From a virus, in the IMG/VR virus record IMGVR_UViG_3300035670_001246, positions 1 to 23,806 of that record: a DNA stretch of 23,806 bases; one strand, written 5' to 3'. Positions 7,511 through 16,084 of this stretch are shown piece after piece. Under the pieces are notes generated by a model that saw nothing but the letters and a program-made list of their open reading frames with translations, had not been told where the DNA came from and did not search any database. Made by a program: the position numbers and the translations under genes. How positions within the stretch are numbered: position 1 is the first letter of the stretch; every line of letters begins with the position of its first letter.

Positions 7511-10500
7511 CTAATGCTTGGCTTGTTCGGTAATACGCTTGTTGAGCCCAGTCTTCAAGCCAACGACGAGGGCGATGTTCGAGAAGCGGTAGCCCATCAC
7601 ATTCTGGTCAACGACGCTCGGCGCGCTGGTCTGGGCGCCAAGCTGCATGAACTGACCCTTCTGGTACGAGAGATGGGTCTCGAGCTGCAGGACGCCGCCC
7701 TGGATGGCGGCAATCGAGCCGAGCTCCTGCTGCGTGAAGAGGACGTTCTGTAGCGCGCTCGGGTCGGTCTGAACGAGGAACGCAATCGGCGGGTATGCCG
7801 TTCCAGCGATTGGACGCGCGAGCAGCCGCGCGCGCTTTACGCGCTGAAACCCCTGCACCTCGTTGAGAGCGAACGGTGCCGTCACCCAACTGACCACCGG
7901 ATAGCGGAACGCGTACGTCGGCGCGTTGTTCTCCAGGCCGTCCACGTAGGACGAGCCCTGCTGGTAGACGGTTCCTCCGCCCGCCCACGCCGGGATGTAC
8001 CCAAGCGCGAACCACGGAGCGTTGTTGATGACCGTCATGGACGCCGTGCTGTTCTGCGATACGCTTCCGGTGCCGTTCAGATCCTGTGGCAGGTTCCAGC
8101 GGTACCAGGTGTTGCTGAGGTAGCTGTAGACGACGACCGTCGACTGCACCGCGTTGCTTACACGGGTCGTCGGCGCGCCCTGCAGGACGAAGTAGACCTC
8201 CTCGCTCTGCGGGTTGTGCGACGTCGAGACGACGTACGGGTAGGGCTGCAGGATGTCCCTGATCTTGTCGCCGATGGAGCGCACCTGCAGGTCCGGCGTC
8301 AGGATCTCGATGCTGCGCCCGGAGCGGAAGAAGATGCCGATGGGCGTCGCGATGACGCTTCGGGGGTCGGTGCATCCGATGCCGTGCGGCAGGCGCGTGG
8401 GCTCCGAGAGCGACGAGCTCTGCCCCGTCGCATCGGGCATCGTGCCGGCGACGACGTAGATGTCGTTCTCCTTGAAGATGAAGAGGTTCGAGTTCATCGA
8501 CGCGAGGCCGGTGACCGCTCCGCCCGCCTCGATGGTCAGCGTCAGCGTGTCGTTGAACCCTGGCGCGTCGGTCGGCGAGAGCTCCTTCGTGAACCACACC
8601 ACGGTCGCATCGTCGGCGCCGCCGATGACGAGGCGGTTCTGGTGGACGCACATGGCCTTGCAGCCCGGGGGCGCCACGTTGTCGAGCACGCCGCCTGTCG
8701 TGTACAGGTACGGCTCACGGAGCATGCCGTTGTAGTCCCCAGTCGGGCCGTCGAAGATGCCGTTGTGCGCGCCCGCATACGCCGGCGGTACTGGCACCTT
8801 GTGGATGTTGCAGACCACGAGCCCGCAGGGATTCTGGTCGATCTGTCCGAGGCCGACGCTCGCCGCATCGAACGGCCTCGACGCGTACGGCACGACGCCG
8901 CGCGAGGCGTTGCGAGGCACGACGAAGTCGTTGATCGGGTTCAGGAAGTTCTGCCACGGCATGCGGTACAGCACCGTGGAGTAGGGCTCGCACGTCGAGT
9001 ACGGCTGCAGCGTCACGCGGCGCGGGTCTTCCGAGGCTGCGCTGAGCCGGTTCGTGAGCTCGAGACGGGGCACGAAGAAGCCCCACTTGTACTTCGTGAC
9101 CAGGCCGCCCGCGCGGATGGCGCCGCGCTTCTCGCTCGCGGTCGGGTCAGAGGCAAGGATCTCCGCGTTGATGGTGTACTGAATCGGCGACGAAGGGGCC
9201 GAGCGCACCGCACGACCGGTGCCGTCCGCGTACTCGTAGCACCACGAGAGCAGGAAATTTCCGCCCGCCTCGGCCTGCGTGTAGTTGCTCTGCCGGTTGC
9301 CGCCGCTCGTCGAGTCGTTCGGGTTGGACCACCCCGCCGCTGCTCGCGGCGCCCACAGGAAGTAGGCGCTGTTGCCGTACTTCGGCGGAAGGTTCGCAGC
9401 GTCCGGCGAGAACCCGCTGCCGGTGTTCTGATACCGCCCGTAGTAGTGCGAGCCGTAGAGGCTCGAGCCGCCGTTTGTCGACGTCTTCGTCGCGTCGTTG
9501 AACTGCTGCACGCGCAGGTCCGCGTACACGGCCTCGAAGTTCTGCGACGGGTCGCCACCCCAGCGCGTCTGCTCCGCTCCAAAGTCGAAGTCGTACGGCG
9601 TGTTGTTGCTCACACGCATGCCCGACTCGTACAGAAAGAACGGGCGCGTGATGTTGTTCAGCAGGTATGCCGTTGGCGCGAGACCAGGACCGCCAAAGAT
9701 GGTCAGCGCCTTGAACGGGCGGACGTTGTCGTTGGCGAGCGCGAAGCGTTGCGCACCGCCATCACCCCAGCTGACACTGGTGAGGTCGCGCTGCGGCCAC
9801 ACGAGCATGCCGTGCTCGTTGCAGTTGACGCCGTCGAAGACCGACAGGATGCCGCCGTTGATGAACGTGTAGTCCGACATGCGGACCATCTGGCGCCAGT
9901 TCTGCGGCAGGTACTCGTAGTCGATGGCGAAGCATTCCTGCAGGCCCTTGGACGACGCATTGCGCAGGGCTCCGAGCGTGAACCCGGCGCTCGTGTACTG
10001 CAGCGTCGGCACGTTGAGCGTCGGCGCCGTCACGCGCATCATGTTCGCCGCCTCGACGAACATGCCCGCGTTGTTCGCGTACAGCGTTCCGTTGGCGCTT
10101 GGGTACGGCTGCGCTTCAAGGTCCGGGTTGCCTCCTGGCCACGAGATGGACGCCTCTTGCGTCTGCCTGAAGCGCAGGAGGAACGTGCTGGCCTGGCTGC
10201 CGTCACCCGCCGTCGTGGCCGCCATGTAGCAGCGTCCGTCCGCCGCGCGGTAGATGTCGCTGAGCAGACGCCATGGGCCACCGAGAGCGCACTTCAGCGC
10301 CGTGCTGGTGCCCGTCAGGAACGGCACGAGCGGGTCGTAGTACTTGCTCGACTGCTCCGAGTATCCGTAGACCTCGAGGAAGTTGTTGAGCTGGTGGGGG
10401 CTCGCTGCGCCGAACGGCGTGTCCCCCTGCGGGTTCGTCAGCGTCGTCGCCGAGCAGCTCGACAGCGCGATGATGTGGTTCTTCTCGTCCTCCTGCGCGA

Positions 10501-12691
10501 TGGCCCAGCGATGCACACAGTGCTCTTGCTGTCCGACGTAGTAGAACGACGTGTTCGCGGGGCGAGACACTGCGTCAGGGACGTCCGAGCCCTCTGGAAT
10601 TGTCGCCACGCCATGCGTCAGGTTCCACACCTGCGCGCCGGTCAGTGTCCCCGCGCCGATGCCGGGCGTACCTCCCGCAATCGACGCTACGACTGCCGAC
10701 CACGCCGTATTGACTACGCCGGCAAACGCGTACCCGGGCCCCGGACCCGCGAGCGGGTTCTCGATTGCGCACGCGACAATGGCGCCCGCCGCGTCTACGA
10801 ATACGGTCGCGGTCGCGATGACGTTGCCACCAATGATGACGTCGCAGCCCGTATGCGTGCCTGGCGTAAAGCCCGTGTTTACACCAGCCGCGTCGATGTC
10901 GAGTAGCTGCACCTGCCTGTCTGCCTGTGGCAGCGTTGACCAGTCGATCGGCAAATTGCCAGGGTAGAGGCGCGACGGACCAACGGTGAAGCCCTGCGCA
11001 ACGGACTTGAACCGGTTGTCGTATGCGTCGAGCCCGGTTGCGTTTTGCTCCGCGTACGGCCTGCTTGCTCGTGGCCTGAGTGTCAGGAATGCGGGCGTCG
11101 TTCCGAGCGCAGGAGCAAATGCGCTCGTCGCTGCGATGTCTGCAAAGTACGTCTGATCGGAGCCATCCACCAATCGGATGGCCATGGTCCACTCGCTGTT
11201 CGCCGACGTATTTCCGAAGGAGACATACCCCTCGGCGGGCCAGCCTGGCGACGAAAAGACCGACACGGGCGGCGTGCCGGTATACGCGTACACCGTCGTC
11301 TCAAGCGCCGAGCGCGTGTTCGGGCTGGCCGAGACGCGATCCGGGGCCGAGACCGTCGCCAGGACGTTCGTCAGGTTGTCGTTGGTCTGGAAGCCGATGA
11401 GCGGGATGTACTGGCCGCCGGACCAGTCGAGCGTCCAGGTGGTCGTGCCGTCGTTGTAGGCGCCCTCAAGGCGTCCAGACACCAGTTGGCAGTCGAGCTT
11501 GTCGGTCTCGACGGGGCCTTCTGCATCCGCCCAGTACCGGGCGATGACGCGCGCGGAGTAGCTGATGAACGACGTCCAGTTCAGCAGGAGCGGTGGAACG
11601 ACCGTCTCGCTGACGAATGGCCGCTGGTTGAGCACGATGCCGCGATTGGCGTACGGGCGGAATGCGGGAGCCACCAATGGTGCCGTCCGGTGCAGGATGT
11701 CCGGCACGGACGTCGTCGCGTTGACGGCCGCCGTCGTCGGGTCGACGTAGGCAAGGACGGCCTCGATGGCCGCCGGACCGGTTCCAACCGTGTCATCCTC
11801 GCAGTACACGTAGGCGATCGTTGGCACCTGCGCGTTGAGGCTCGGAGGCAGCGCGCAGACGTCGAAGTTCCGGTGCGTCTTGACGAGGGTGAACGCACTG
11901 ATCCTCGTCAGGTTTTGCGTTACGGTCCCGACGATCGCGCCTGTGTCCGGGCTGATGACGACGTACTCGATCTGGTCCGTCGCGCGGTTGTACCAGAACG
12001 CCATCGGCCACCGCGCCGACGCCGCTGACCCGCGCGTATCGAGCAGGATGACGCGCAGGTTCTGAGCACTCTGGGTGTAGGCGCCCGCCGTGTTCTTGAG
12101 GCGCGTCGGCGGTACGATGTACGCATCCGTGCCTACGACCTGCACGGAGTAGTAGACGCTGTTGCCGTCGCCGTTCTCCTGGTCAAGCATCATGCGGTCG
12201 GACGAGAGCTCCTGCCCGGTGCGCTTGCCCGTGACCCAGAAAGTGATTCGCTTGGTATCGTTGTCGTAGATGAGGCTATCAATCTCGATGATGCTGCCGC
12301 CTGTCGACGCGGTCGACACGAGCGTGCCGACGTGCTCGGGCAGGTCGTTGACCTCTCGCCAGCCACGGTCCGACTGTCCGCCCACCCAGTCGTAGAACTT
12401 GCCGCCGGCTGCCAGTACCGCGCGCGTGCCCGATGCCGACGAGTTGGACGAGATGGTCTCGATGTCGTTGGGCAGCGTCTGAAGGGCGCCGCCAGGGGTC
12501 GTGAACGTGAGCGCCGGTCGCTTGTCCGTCGTGCGCGTGACGAGCTCGAAGCCAGGACGCGAGTCGAACGCGCCCTTGACGACGGACTGCACGTTCACGA
12601 GCTCGAGCATCTCCGGTGGCTGCACCGAGAAGACGTCGTCGTCCTGGTTGATGCCACCCGCCAGCGGGACGTTTACGACGCGCTCTTCCAT
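7511..12691 (-). CDS. Giant tail nozzle / tail tubular protein
   Basis: A protein of 1726 residues, about twice T7 gp12 (794 aa) and over three times P22 gp10. I chose the ATG at 12691, which shares a base with the previous stop (TGATG) and has GGAG 8 bases upstream; a TTG one codon earlier is the alternative. Motifs that recur in phage nozzle proteins appear in order: GGINQDDDVFSVQPPEMLEL near residue 13, SVFDGVNCNEHG near 947, YADGTGRAVRSAPSSP near 1152, HQNRLVIGG near 1350, then FIFKENDIYVVAG, RSGRSIEIL and a C-terminal QGFQRVKRARLL. These define a beta-propeller-like tube end. The region of about residues 60-900 is beta-rich and largely unassigned, with a G-P-G-Y module at about 600-655. 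The protein would form the hexameric tube below the adaptor through which DNA exits. Family assignment rests on motifs remembered, not searched. Confidence 0.72.
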   Translation of the reverse strand: MEERVVNVPLAGGINQDDDVFSVQPPEMLELVNVQSVVKGAFDSRPGFELVTRTTDKRPALTFTTPGGALQTLPNDIETISSNSSASGTRAVLAAGGKFYDWVGGQSDRGWREVNDLPEHVGTLVSTASTGGSIIEIDSLIYDNDTKRITFWVTGKRTGQELSSDRMMLDQENGDGNSVYYSVQVVGTDAYIVPPTRLKNTAGAYTQSAQNLRVILLDTRGSAASARWPMAFWYNRATDQIEYVVISPDTGAIVGTVTQNLTRISAFTLVKTHRNFDVCALPPSLNAQVPTIAYVYCEDDTVGTGPAAIEAVLAYVDPTTAAVNATTSVPDILHRTAPLVAPAFRPYANRGIVLNQRPFVSETVVPPLLLNWTSFISYSARVIARYWADAEGPVETDKLDCQLVSGRLEGAYNDGTTTWTLDWSGGQYIPLIGFQTNDNLTNVLATVSAPDRVSASPNTRSALETTVYAYTGTPPVSVFSSPGWPAEGYVSFGNTSANSEWTMAIRLVDGSDQTYFADIAATSAFAPALGTTPAFLTLRPRASRPYAEQNATGLDAYDNRFKSVAQGFTVGPSRLYPGNLPIDWSTLPQADRQVQLLDIDAAGVNTGFTPGTHTGCDVIIGGNVIATATVFVDAAGAIVACAIENPLAGPGPGYAFAGVVNTAWSAVVASIAGGTPGIGAGTLTGAQVWNLTHGVATIPEGSDVPDAVSRPANTSFYYVGQQEHCVHRWAIAQEDEKNHIIALSSCSATTLTNPQGDTPFGAASPHQLNNFLEVYGYSEQSSKYYDPLVPFLTGTSTALKCALGGPWRLLSDIYRAADGRCYMAATTAGDGSQASTFLLRFRQTQEASISWPGGNPDLEAQPYPSANGTLYANNAGMFVEAANMMRVTAPTLNVPTLQYTSAGFTLGALRNASSKGLQECFAIDYEYLPQNWRQMVRMSDYTFINGGILSVFDGVNCNEHGMLVWPQRDLTSVSWGDGGAQRFALANDNVRPFKALTIFGGPGLAPTAYLLNNITRPFFLYESGMRVSNNTPYDFDFGAEQTRWGGDPSQNFEAVYADLRVQQFNDATKTSTNGGSSLYGSHYYGRYQNTGSGFSPDAANLPPKYGNSAYFLWAPRAAAGWSNPNDSTSGGNRQSNYTQAEAGGNFLLSWCYEYADGTGRAVRSAPSSPIQYTINAEILASDPTASEKRGAIRAGGLVTKYKWGFFVPRLELTNRLSAASEDPRRVTLQPYSTCEPYSTVLYRMPWQNFLNPINDFVVPRNASRGVVPYASRPFDAASVGLGQIDQNPCGLVVCNIHKVPVPPAYAGAHNGIFDGPTGDYNGMLREPYLYTTGGVLDNVAPPGCKAMCVHQNRLVIGGADDATVVWFTKELSPTDAPGFNDTLTLTIEAGGAVTGLASMNSNLFIFKENDIYVVAGTMPDATGQSSSLSEPTRLPHGIGCTDPRSVIATPIGIFFRSGRSIEILTPDLQVRSIGDKIRDILQPYPYVVSTSHNPQSEEVYFVLQGAPTTRVSNAVQSTVVVYSYLSNTWYRWNLPQDLNGTGSVSQNSTASMTVINNAPWFALGYIPAWAGGGTVYQQGSSYVDGLENNAPTYAFRYPVVSWVTAPFALNEVQGFQRVKRARLLARPIAGTAYPPIAFLVQTDPSALQNVLFTQQELGSIAAIQGGVLQLETHLSYQKGQFMQLGAQTSAPSVVDQNVMGYRFSNIALVVGLKTGLNKRITEQAKH

Positions 12692-13107
12692 CAACGAATC
12701 TCCAGCTGAAGCCTGACGGGGTCGAGAATATCATTCCCGTCCGCGTCCTTGGGCGCGATGTAGCGCAGGCGCATGATCTGTTGCCCAAGAGGCCCAGGCA
12801 CCGGGACGATCTGAAGGTTCGGTACTGCTGCTGGCGCGCTGCTCGCGAGCGGCGTGTTGGTCAGCACCTTGCCGATGTTGAAGCCGTTCGGCACGCGCCC
12901 GAGGTTGTGCGGGATGTCGACCGTCTGGCCCGGTCTGAACACGACGCCCTGGTCGGGCTTGTTCTTGACGATGCTCTTGACCGTCGTCTGGTTCGGGGGC
13001 CCGTTGCGCACCGACTCCGTCGTCTGACGCAGGACGTCCTGCACCTTGTCGAGCGCCTCGTTCCCCGAGGGAGCGGGAACGAACTGCTGCGGCTTCGTCT
13101 GCGCCAT
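12691..13107 (-). CDS. Small virion protein between adaptor and nozzle
   Basis: A protein of 138 residues. The ATG at 13107 has GAGG 6 bases upstream, running into the TAA stop of the adaptor gene. The N-terminal half is polar (PAPSGNEALDKVQDVLRQTT, then ESVRNGPPNQ). The second half holds PGQTVDIPHNLGRVPNGFNI, a His-x-LGR-x-P-x-G-F strand-turn motif that I have seen in many small podophage structural proteins encoded near the adaptor and nozzle. It ends with a short beta-rich segment (LQIVPVPGPLGQQIMRLRYI). No signal peptide or catalytic residues. Its stop overlaps the nozzle start, so it is probably made in step with the nozzle. Probably a connector or tail accessory protein; the exact role is unknown. 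Confidence 0.65.
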   Translation of the reverse strand: MAQTKPQQFVPAPSGNEALDKVQDVLRQTTESVRNGPPNQTTVKSIVKNKPDQGVVFRPGQTVDIPHNLGRVPNGFNIGKVLTNTPLASSAPAAVPNLQIVPVPGPLGQQIMRLRYIAPKDADGNDILDPVRLQLEIR

Positions 13108-13110
13108 GGC

Positions 13111-14079
13111 TTACCTCGCCCAGGGGAATGCGCGTCGGCTCAGGAGATGGACGTTGCGAATCTTCTCGGGCTGCGTCGCGTCGCGCTCGGCAGCGTGAAT
13201 CTCGAACCGCTTGAAGAGCTCGTCGCGGACGACCTTGATCGACGCCGCCTGCTCGATGCTCTCCTCCTTGAGGAGGCACTTGATCGCGGAGTCCTTGACG
13301 ACCCACTCGTCCCAGCCAGCGCGTCCATCGACGCGGTCGGTCGCGACCAGCATCTTCTGCGGCGCCGGGTAGTACCACACGCGGTAGGTGCCCGTCATCA
13401 TGGGAGCAATCGCCACCTTCTCGCGCCCGTCGAGGGTGAAGAGGCGGTACAGCGGAAGCGCGATGCTCCCCTGGTAGGTGTTCATCTGGCGGAGCGCGTT
13501 CTGCTGCTCCCATTGGAAGCGCCGCAGCGGGTTCCAAATGGCGTTGCCGGACGTCGTGTCGCTCGCCCAGACGCCCTTGCACTTGTAGAAGTCCGAGTCG
13601 AGCTGCACCGTTGCGAACCCGCCGGCGCCGAGGCCCTGCACCACAACGAGCGTGCTCGTATCAGTCGTCAGCGAGGCCGACTGGTAGCCGTTGCCGGCGT
13701 TCGTCAGCGTCATGCCCGTGATGGCGCCCGCGAGGGTCGTCAGCGTCACGGTCGCCGACACGTTCGAGCCCTGCAGGAGCGTTGCAGGGCCGTCGATGTA
13801 GCCCGCCCCAGGCACGAACGAGAGGATGTTGCGCACGACACCCGTGCGCCCATCGTTGAGAATGTCGAAGTCTCCTGCGCTACTGGCCGCACTCGAGGGA
13901 ATGTCGGTGTAGCGCAGGAGGTATTCCTGATCGAACATCACCATCCGGTCGTAGAGCTCAGCCCACGACTGGTTGATGTAGGACTGAAGCTCGGCGGACG
14001 TCACGAACTGCGAGTTCACCATGTCGGCTTCACGCCGCACGGCCAGTTCGAGCTCAGCAAGCGTCCGCGAGTATGCCAT
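13111..14079 (-). CDS. Head-tail adaptor protein (T7 gp11-position) with a beta insertion
   Basis: A protein of 322 residues with AGAGGA 7 bases before the ATG. The N-terminus (residues 6-60) reads TLAELELAVRREADMVNSQF, then VTSAELQSYINQSWAELYD and FDQEYLLRYTDIP. This helical pattern (E-L-x-x-x-I-N-x-x-x-x-x-L-Y-D) is common to short-tailed phage adaptors that ring the portal and connect to the nozzle. The matching second half (about 160-322) contains NPLRRFQWEQQNALR, YRVWYYPAPQKM, and a helical end with DSAIKCLLKEESIEQA and a VRDELFKRFEIHAAERD segment. Between them, about residues 85-157 form a Gly/Thr/Val-rich insertion bounded by GAGYIDGPAT and NAGNGYQS, resembling a decoration beta-module. 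Position between capsid and nozzle genes fits. Adaptor assignment is by pattern and order. Confidence 0.72.
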   Translation of the reverse strand: MAYSRTLAELELAVRREADMVNSQFVTSAELQSYINQSWAELYDRMVMFDQEYLLRYTDIPSSAASSAGDFDILNDGRTGVVRNILSFVPGAGYIDGPATLLQGSNVSATVTLTTLAGAITGMTLTNAGNGYQSASLTTDTSTLVVVQGLGAGGFATVQLDSDFYKCKGVWASDTTSGNAIWNPLRRFQWEQQNALRQMNTYQGSIALPLYRLFTLDGREKVAIAPMMTGTYRVWYYPAPQKMLVATDRVDGRAGWDEWVVKDSAIKCLLKEESIEQAASIKVVRDELFKRFEIHAAERDATQPEKIRNVHLLSRRAFPWAR

Positions 14080-14082
14080 CGG

Positions 14083-14337
14083 TCAGTCCTCTTCCTCTTC
14101 GTAGTCACCACCGCAGGAGGAGACGGCCTCCTTGAAGAGCTTCGCCGCCTTCGCCCAGTTGCCCTTTGCCTTGGCTTGCTCATAGGCCTGCAGCATCGCG
14201 CCGAGCTCGCTGCCCATCTCCATGCCCTCGCCTTCGTCTTCGGAACCCAGGGAGGGCCCGGAGGGTTTCTCCGAGCCCATCCCCGGCTTCTTCTTGCCGA
14301 TGGCGATCATGAGGGCCATGCCGCCTTTGCTTTTCAT
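14083..14337 (-). CDS. Short acidic protein between decoration and adaptor genes
   Basis: A protein of 84 residues of unknown function. The ATG at 14337 shares one base with the previous gene's stop (TGATG), so it is probably translationally coupled; a second ATG seven codons in (MALMIAIGKKKPG) has an AAAGG site and is an alternative start. The N-terminus is apolar and basic (ALMIAIGKKKPGMG). The centre is Gly/Glu/Ser-rich (GSEDEGEGMEMGSEL), followed by a helix (AYEQAKAKGNWAKAAKLFKE), then a run of acidic residues at the C-terminus (DYEEEED). The codons for that acidic tail hold the SD of the adaptor gene. It may be a minor virion or assembly protein; I do not recognise a family. Confidence 0.6.
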   Translation of the reverse strand: MKSKGGMALMIAIGKKKPGMGSEKPSGPSLGSEDEGEGMEMGSELGAMLQAYEQAKAKGNWAKAAKLFKEAVSSCGGDYEEEED

Positions 14338-14729
14338 CAGGCAGGCACCGAGCTGAGCGTGCAGGTGAACTGGATGAAGAGCGAGCCGGCCACGTCGACG
14401 TCGCCCGCGTTTCCATTGTCGACCTGGTACGCCTGAAGGACGCAGCCGGTCGTCGAGACGCTGGCGACGTGGAAAGCGATCTTCTTGGTCTTGTCGTAGG
14501 CGCAGACGTAGTTCGCGTGAACGCCAACCACATTCGACACCGTCGAGTTGTTGTCGAAGGTCACGTTGTACTGGCCGGCGACCACGCCGTCCTTCGCCAC
14601 CGTGATGCCCTGTCCGACAACGATGCCGGTCACGGCGCCAACGGCGTCGAGCGACACGCGGGTCGCGAGCGTCGCCTCTTGGACGATGTTGGTCCCCTTC
14701 TGGGGGTACAGATACCGATTCAGTGCCAT
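14337..14729 (-). CDS. Probable capsid decoration / small head protein
   Basis: A protein of 130 residues directly after the capsid gene, with an excellent AAAGGAG site 7 bases before the ATG. It is Val/Gly/Thr/Ala-rich and predicted all-beta. Residues about 30-75 (VGAVTGIVVGQGITVAKDG, then AGQYNVTFDN and VVGVHANYVCAYD) resemble a small phage structural family in which a G-x-G-x-x-x-x-K/R-x-G-x-G-x-Y-x-V-x-F/L strand pair is followed by a GVxAxY turn. Proteins of this size and place commonly decorate the capsid outside or form head fibres. No hydrophobic segment. It ends one base into the next gene. The decoration role follows from place and composition; a head-completion role is possible. 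Confidence 0.6.
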   Translation of the reverse strand: MALNRYLYPQKGTNIVQEATLATRVSLDAVGAVTGIVVGQGITVAKDGVVAGQYNVTFDNNSTVSNVVGVHANYVCAYDKTKKIAFHVASVSTTGCVLQAYQVDNGNAGDVDVAGSLFIQFTCTLSSVPA

Positions 14730-14734
14730 GTTCG

Positions 14735-14754
14735 GGCTCCTTTCTCAGGCAGCC
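14735..14754 (-). promoter_or_regulatory. Possible hairpin that covers the decoration-gene SD
   Basis: On the minus strand the 27-base gap after the capsid stop can fold as GGCT(G)CC / GGAGCC with a single bulged G and a TGAGAAA loop. The right arm is part of the AAAGGAG SD of the next gene. Such a fold could tune the ratio of the small head protein to capsid protein. It is short, so chance is possible. Confidence 0.25.
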
Positions 14755-14756
14755 GA

Positions 14757-16073
14757 TCAGGCGCCGAAGTTGGTGAGAACGATGTTCGCGCCGGGGTTGT
14801 TGCAGATGAACTGACCGTAGTGGCCGAAGCGGACTTCGTACTGGTCGTTGTCGTTGACGCGCAGGTAGTCGTTGTTGTCGTAGTCGAGCATCTGCGGCGC
14901 CGGCCCGAGCGTCGAGAGTTCCCAGGACGACATCTGAAGCATGAACGCCTTGTTGCGCGGGCAGAAGGGGTTCGCCACGATGTTCATCGGGCCGTTGGCG
15001 CCGTCGTACTGGATGCTCTTGAACGAGATGCCAGCGATGTTCGATTGCACGCGGTCGTACACGATGTCGGACCCAAGAGCCTTCTTGAGGTTCTGGAGGT
15101 CGAGCGGGTTGACGAAGATGGTGTCCGGCGAGCCGACGCCCTGCACGAGCACGCGCGCCTCGGCCTCCATGAGCGCCTCGTTCATCGGAAGGCCGGTGAC
15201 CGAGAAGTTCTGGCCCGCGAGACGGATCGGGTCCGAGGTGCGGTTGAGGCCCCAGAACGTGGTCGACGTCACGCTCGACGGGATCCACGCCTGGATGCCG
15301 GTGACGACGCCTTCGGCATACCCATTCGCCGCGCCCGTGCCCGGCGCGGTGATCGGACCGTCGCCCGAACGCACGACGCGGTCGGTCGCCGCAATCGCGC
15401 CGGCCGTCAGGTTCACCACGCCGCCGACGCCAACGACCGTGATCACGCCGGTCTGGCGGTTGATGCCCGAGACGTAGACGCCGTCGCCCGCGGCAGTCGT
15501 CGCCGGGGTGGTGGCGCGCGCGACCTGCGGAGGAGCGCCCGCCGGGAAGAAGTCGAGCTTCATCCCGAGGTTGAAGTAGACGGCGTCCGCCGGCGTCGCG
15601 AGCGTGAAGGTGGAGCTCGTCAACGAGTCGATGATGCCGCGCGTGCCGGTACCGTCCCCGAAGAGCTGGAACTCAAGGTCGGCGAGCTCGTTGGTCGAGA
15701 TGCCGTCCGTCTCGTTGTTCCAGAGGTCGACGAGCGCGCCGCTCGTGCGGACCGCCGCCTTCATGGTCTCGCCGTCCATGCGGAGGAGACCGTAGTGGCG
15801 CGTGCGATAGACCTGGAAGCGGTTGTAGGTACCGCCACCGCCATTGGTGCCGGACTTGGCCACGCCCTGGGCGATGCTGAAGTTGCTCGAGCTGCCCTGC
15901 GGGCGCTCGTTCTGGAGCGCGACCACGCGGAACTCGCCGTCGAAGTTCGTCGTCTTCTTGACGAGCGAGAGGAGCGGGAAGTTCTTGTAGAGGGCCTGGG
16001 GAATGGCGCCGTCCGGGTACTTGATCTTGAGGATCGACTTGACGGCATCGAAGGTCGGGTTGGTAAACGGCAT
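14757..16073 (-). CDS. Major capsid protein (HK97-type fold)
   Basis: A protein of 438 residues, a usual length for a major capsid protein. AGGAG lies 8 bases before the ATG at 16073. The N-terminus (NPTFDAVKSILKIKYPDG, then FPLLSLVKKTTNF) would be the N-arm; EFRVVALQNERPQGSSSNFS is the E-loop-like stretch. Residues 125-148 (STNELADLEFQLFGDGTG) match the spine helix and turn common to many phage capsids. Residues about 150-245 are a Thr/Val/Gly/Ala-rich insertion. The C-terminal half has TIFVNPLDLQNLKKALGSD, ISFKSIQYDGANGPMNIVAN and PFCPRNKAFMLQMSSWELS, the P-domain/A-domain pattern of capsids of this group. It follows the scaffold gene, as expected. It would form the icosahedral shell. The identification rests on pattern and order; no search was run. 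Confidence 0.85.
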   Translation of the reverse strand: MPFTNPTFDAVKSILKIKYPDGAIPQALYKNFPLLSLVKKTTNFDGEFRVVALQNERPQGSSSNFSIAQGVAKSGTNGGGGTYNRFQVYRTRHYGLLRMDGETMKAAVRTSGALVDLWNNETDGISTNELADLEFQLFGDGTGTRGIIDSLTSSTFTLATPADAVYFNLGMKLDFFPAGAPPQVARATTPATTAAGDGVYVSGINRQTGVITVVGVGGVVNLTAGAIAATDRVVRSGDGPITAPGTGAANGYAEGVVTGIQAWIPSSVTSTTFWGLNRTSDPIRLAGQNFSVTGLPMNEALMEAEARVLVQGVGSPDTIFVNPLDLQNLKKALGSDIVYDRVQSNIAGISFKSIQYDGANGPMNIVANPFCPRNKAFMLQMSSWELSTLGPAPQMLDYDNNDYLRVNDNDQYEVRFGHYGQFICNNPGANIVLTNFGA

Positions 16074-16084
16074 GACTGAGACTC

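Noticed and set aside
8216-10906. An 896-codon open frame on the plus strand opposite the nozzle gene
   Set aside because: It is Arg/Val/His-rich, has no domain pattern, and is the expected antisense shadow of a GC-rich gene. The opposite strand has family motifs and SD-led start.
12692-12694. TTG as nozzle start, one codon before the ATG
   Set aside because: The ATG has the better SD spacing and overlaps the upstream stop as TGATG; one residue difference only.
14469-16079. Plus-strand open frame of 536 codons opposite the capsid gene
   Set aside because: Arg/Val/Asp-rich shadow; the minus strand clearly codes for the capsid protein.
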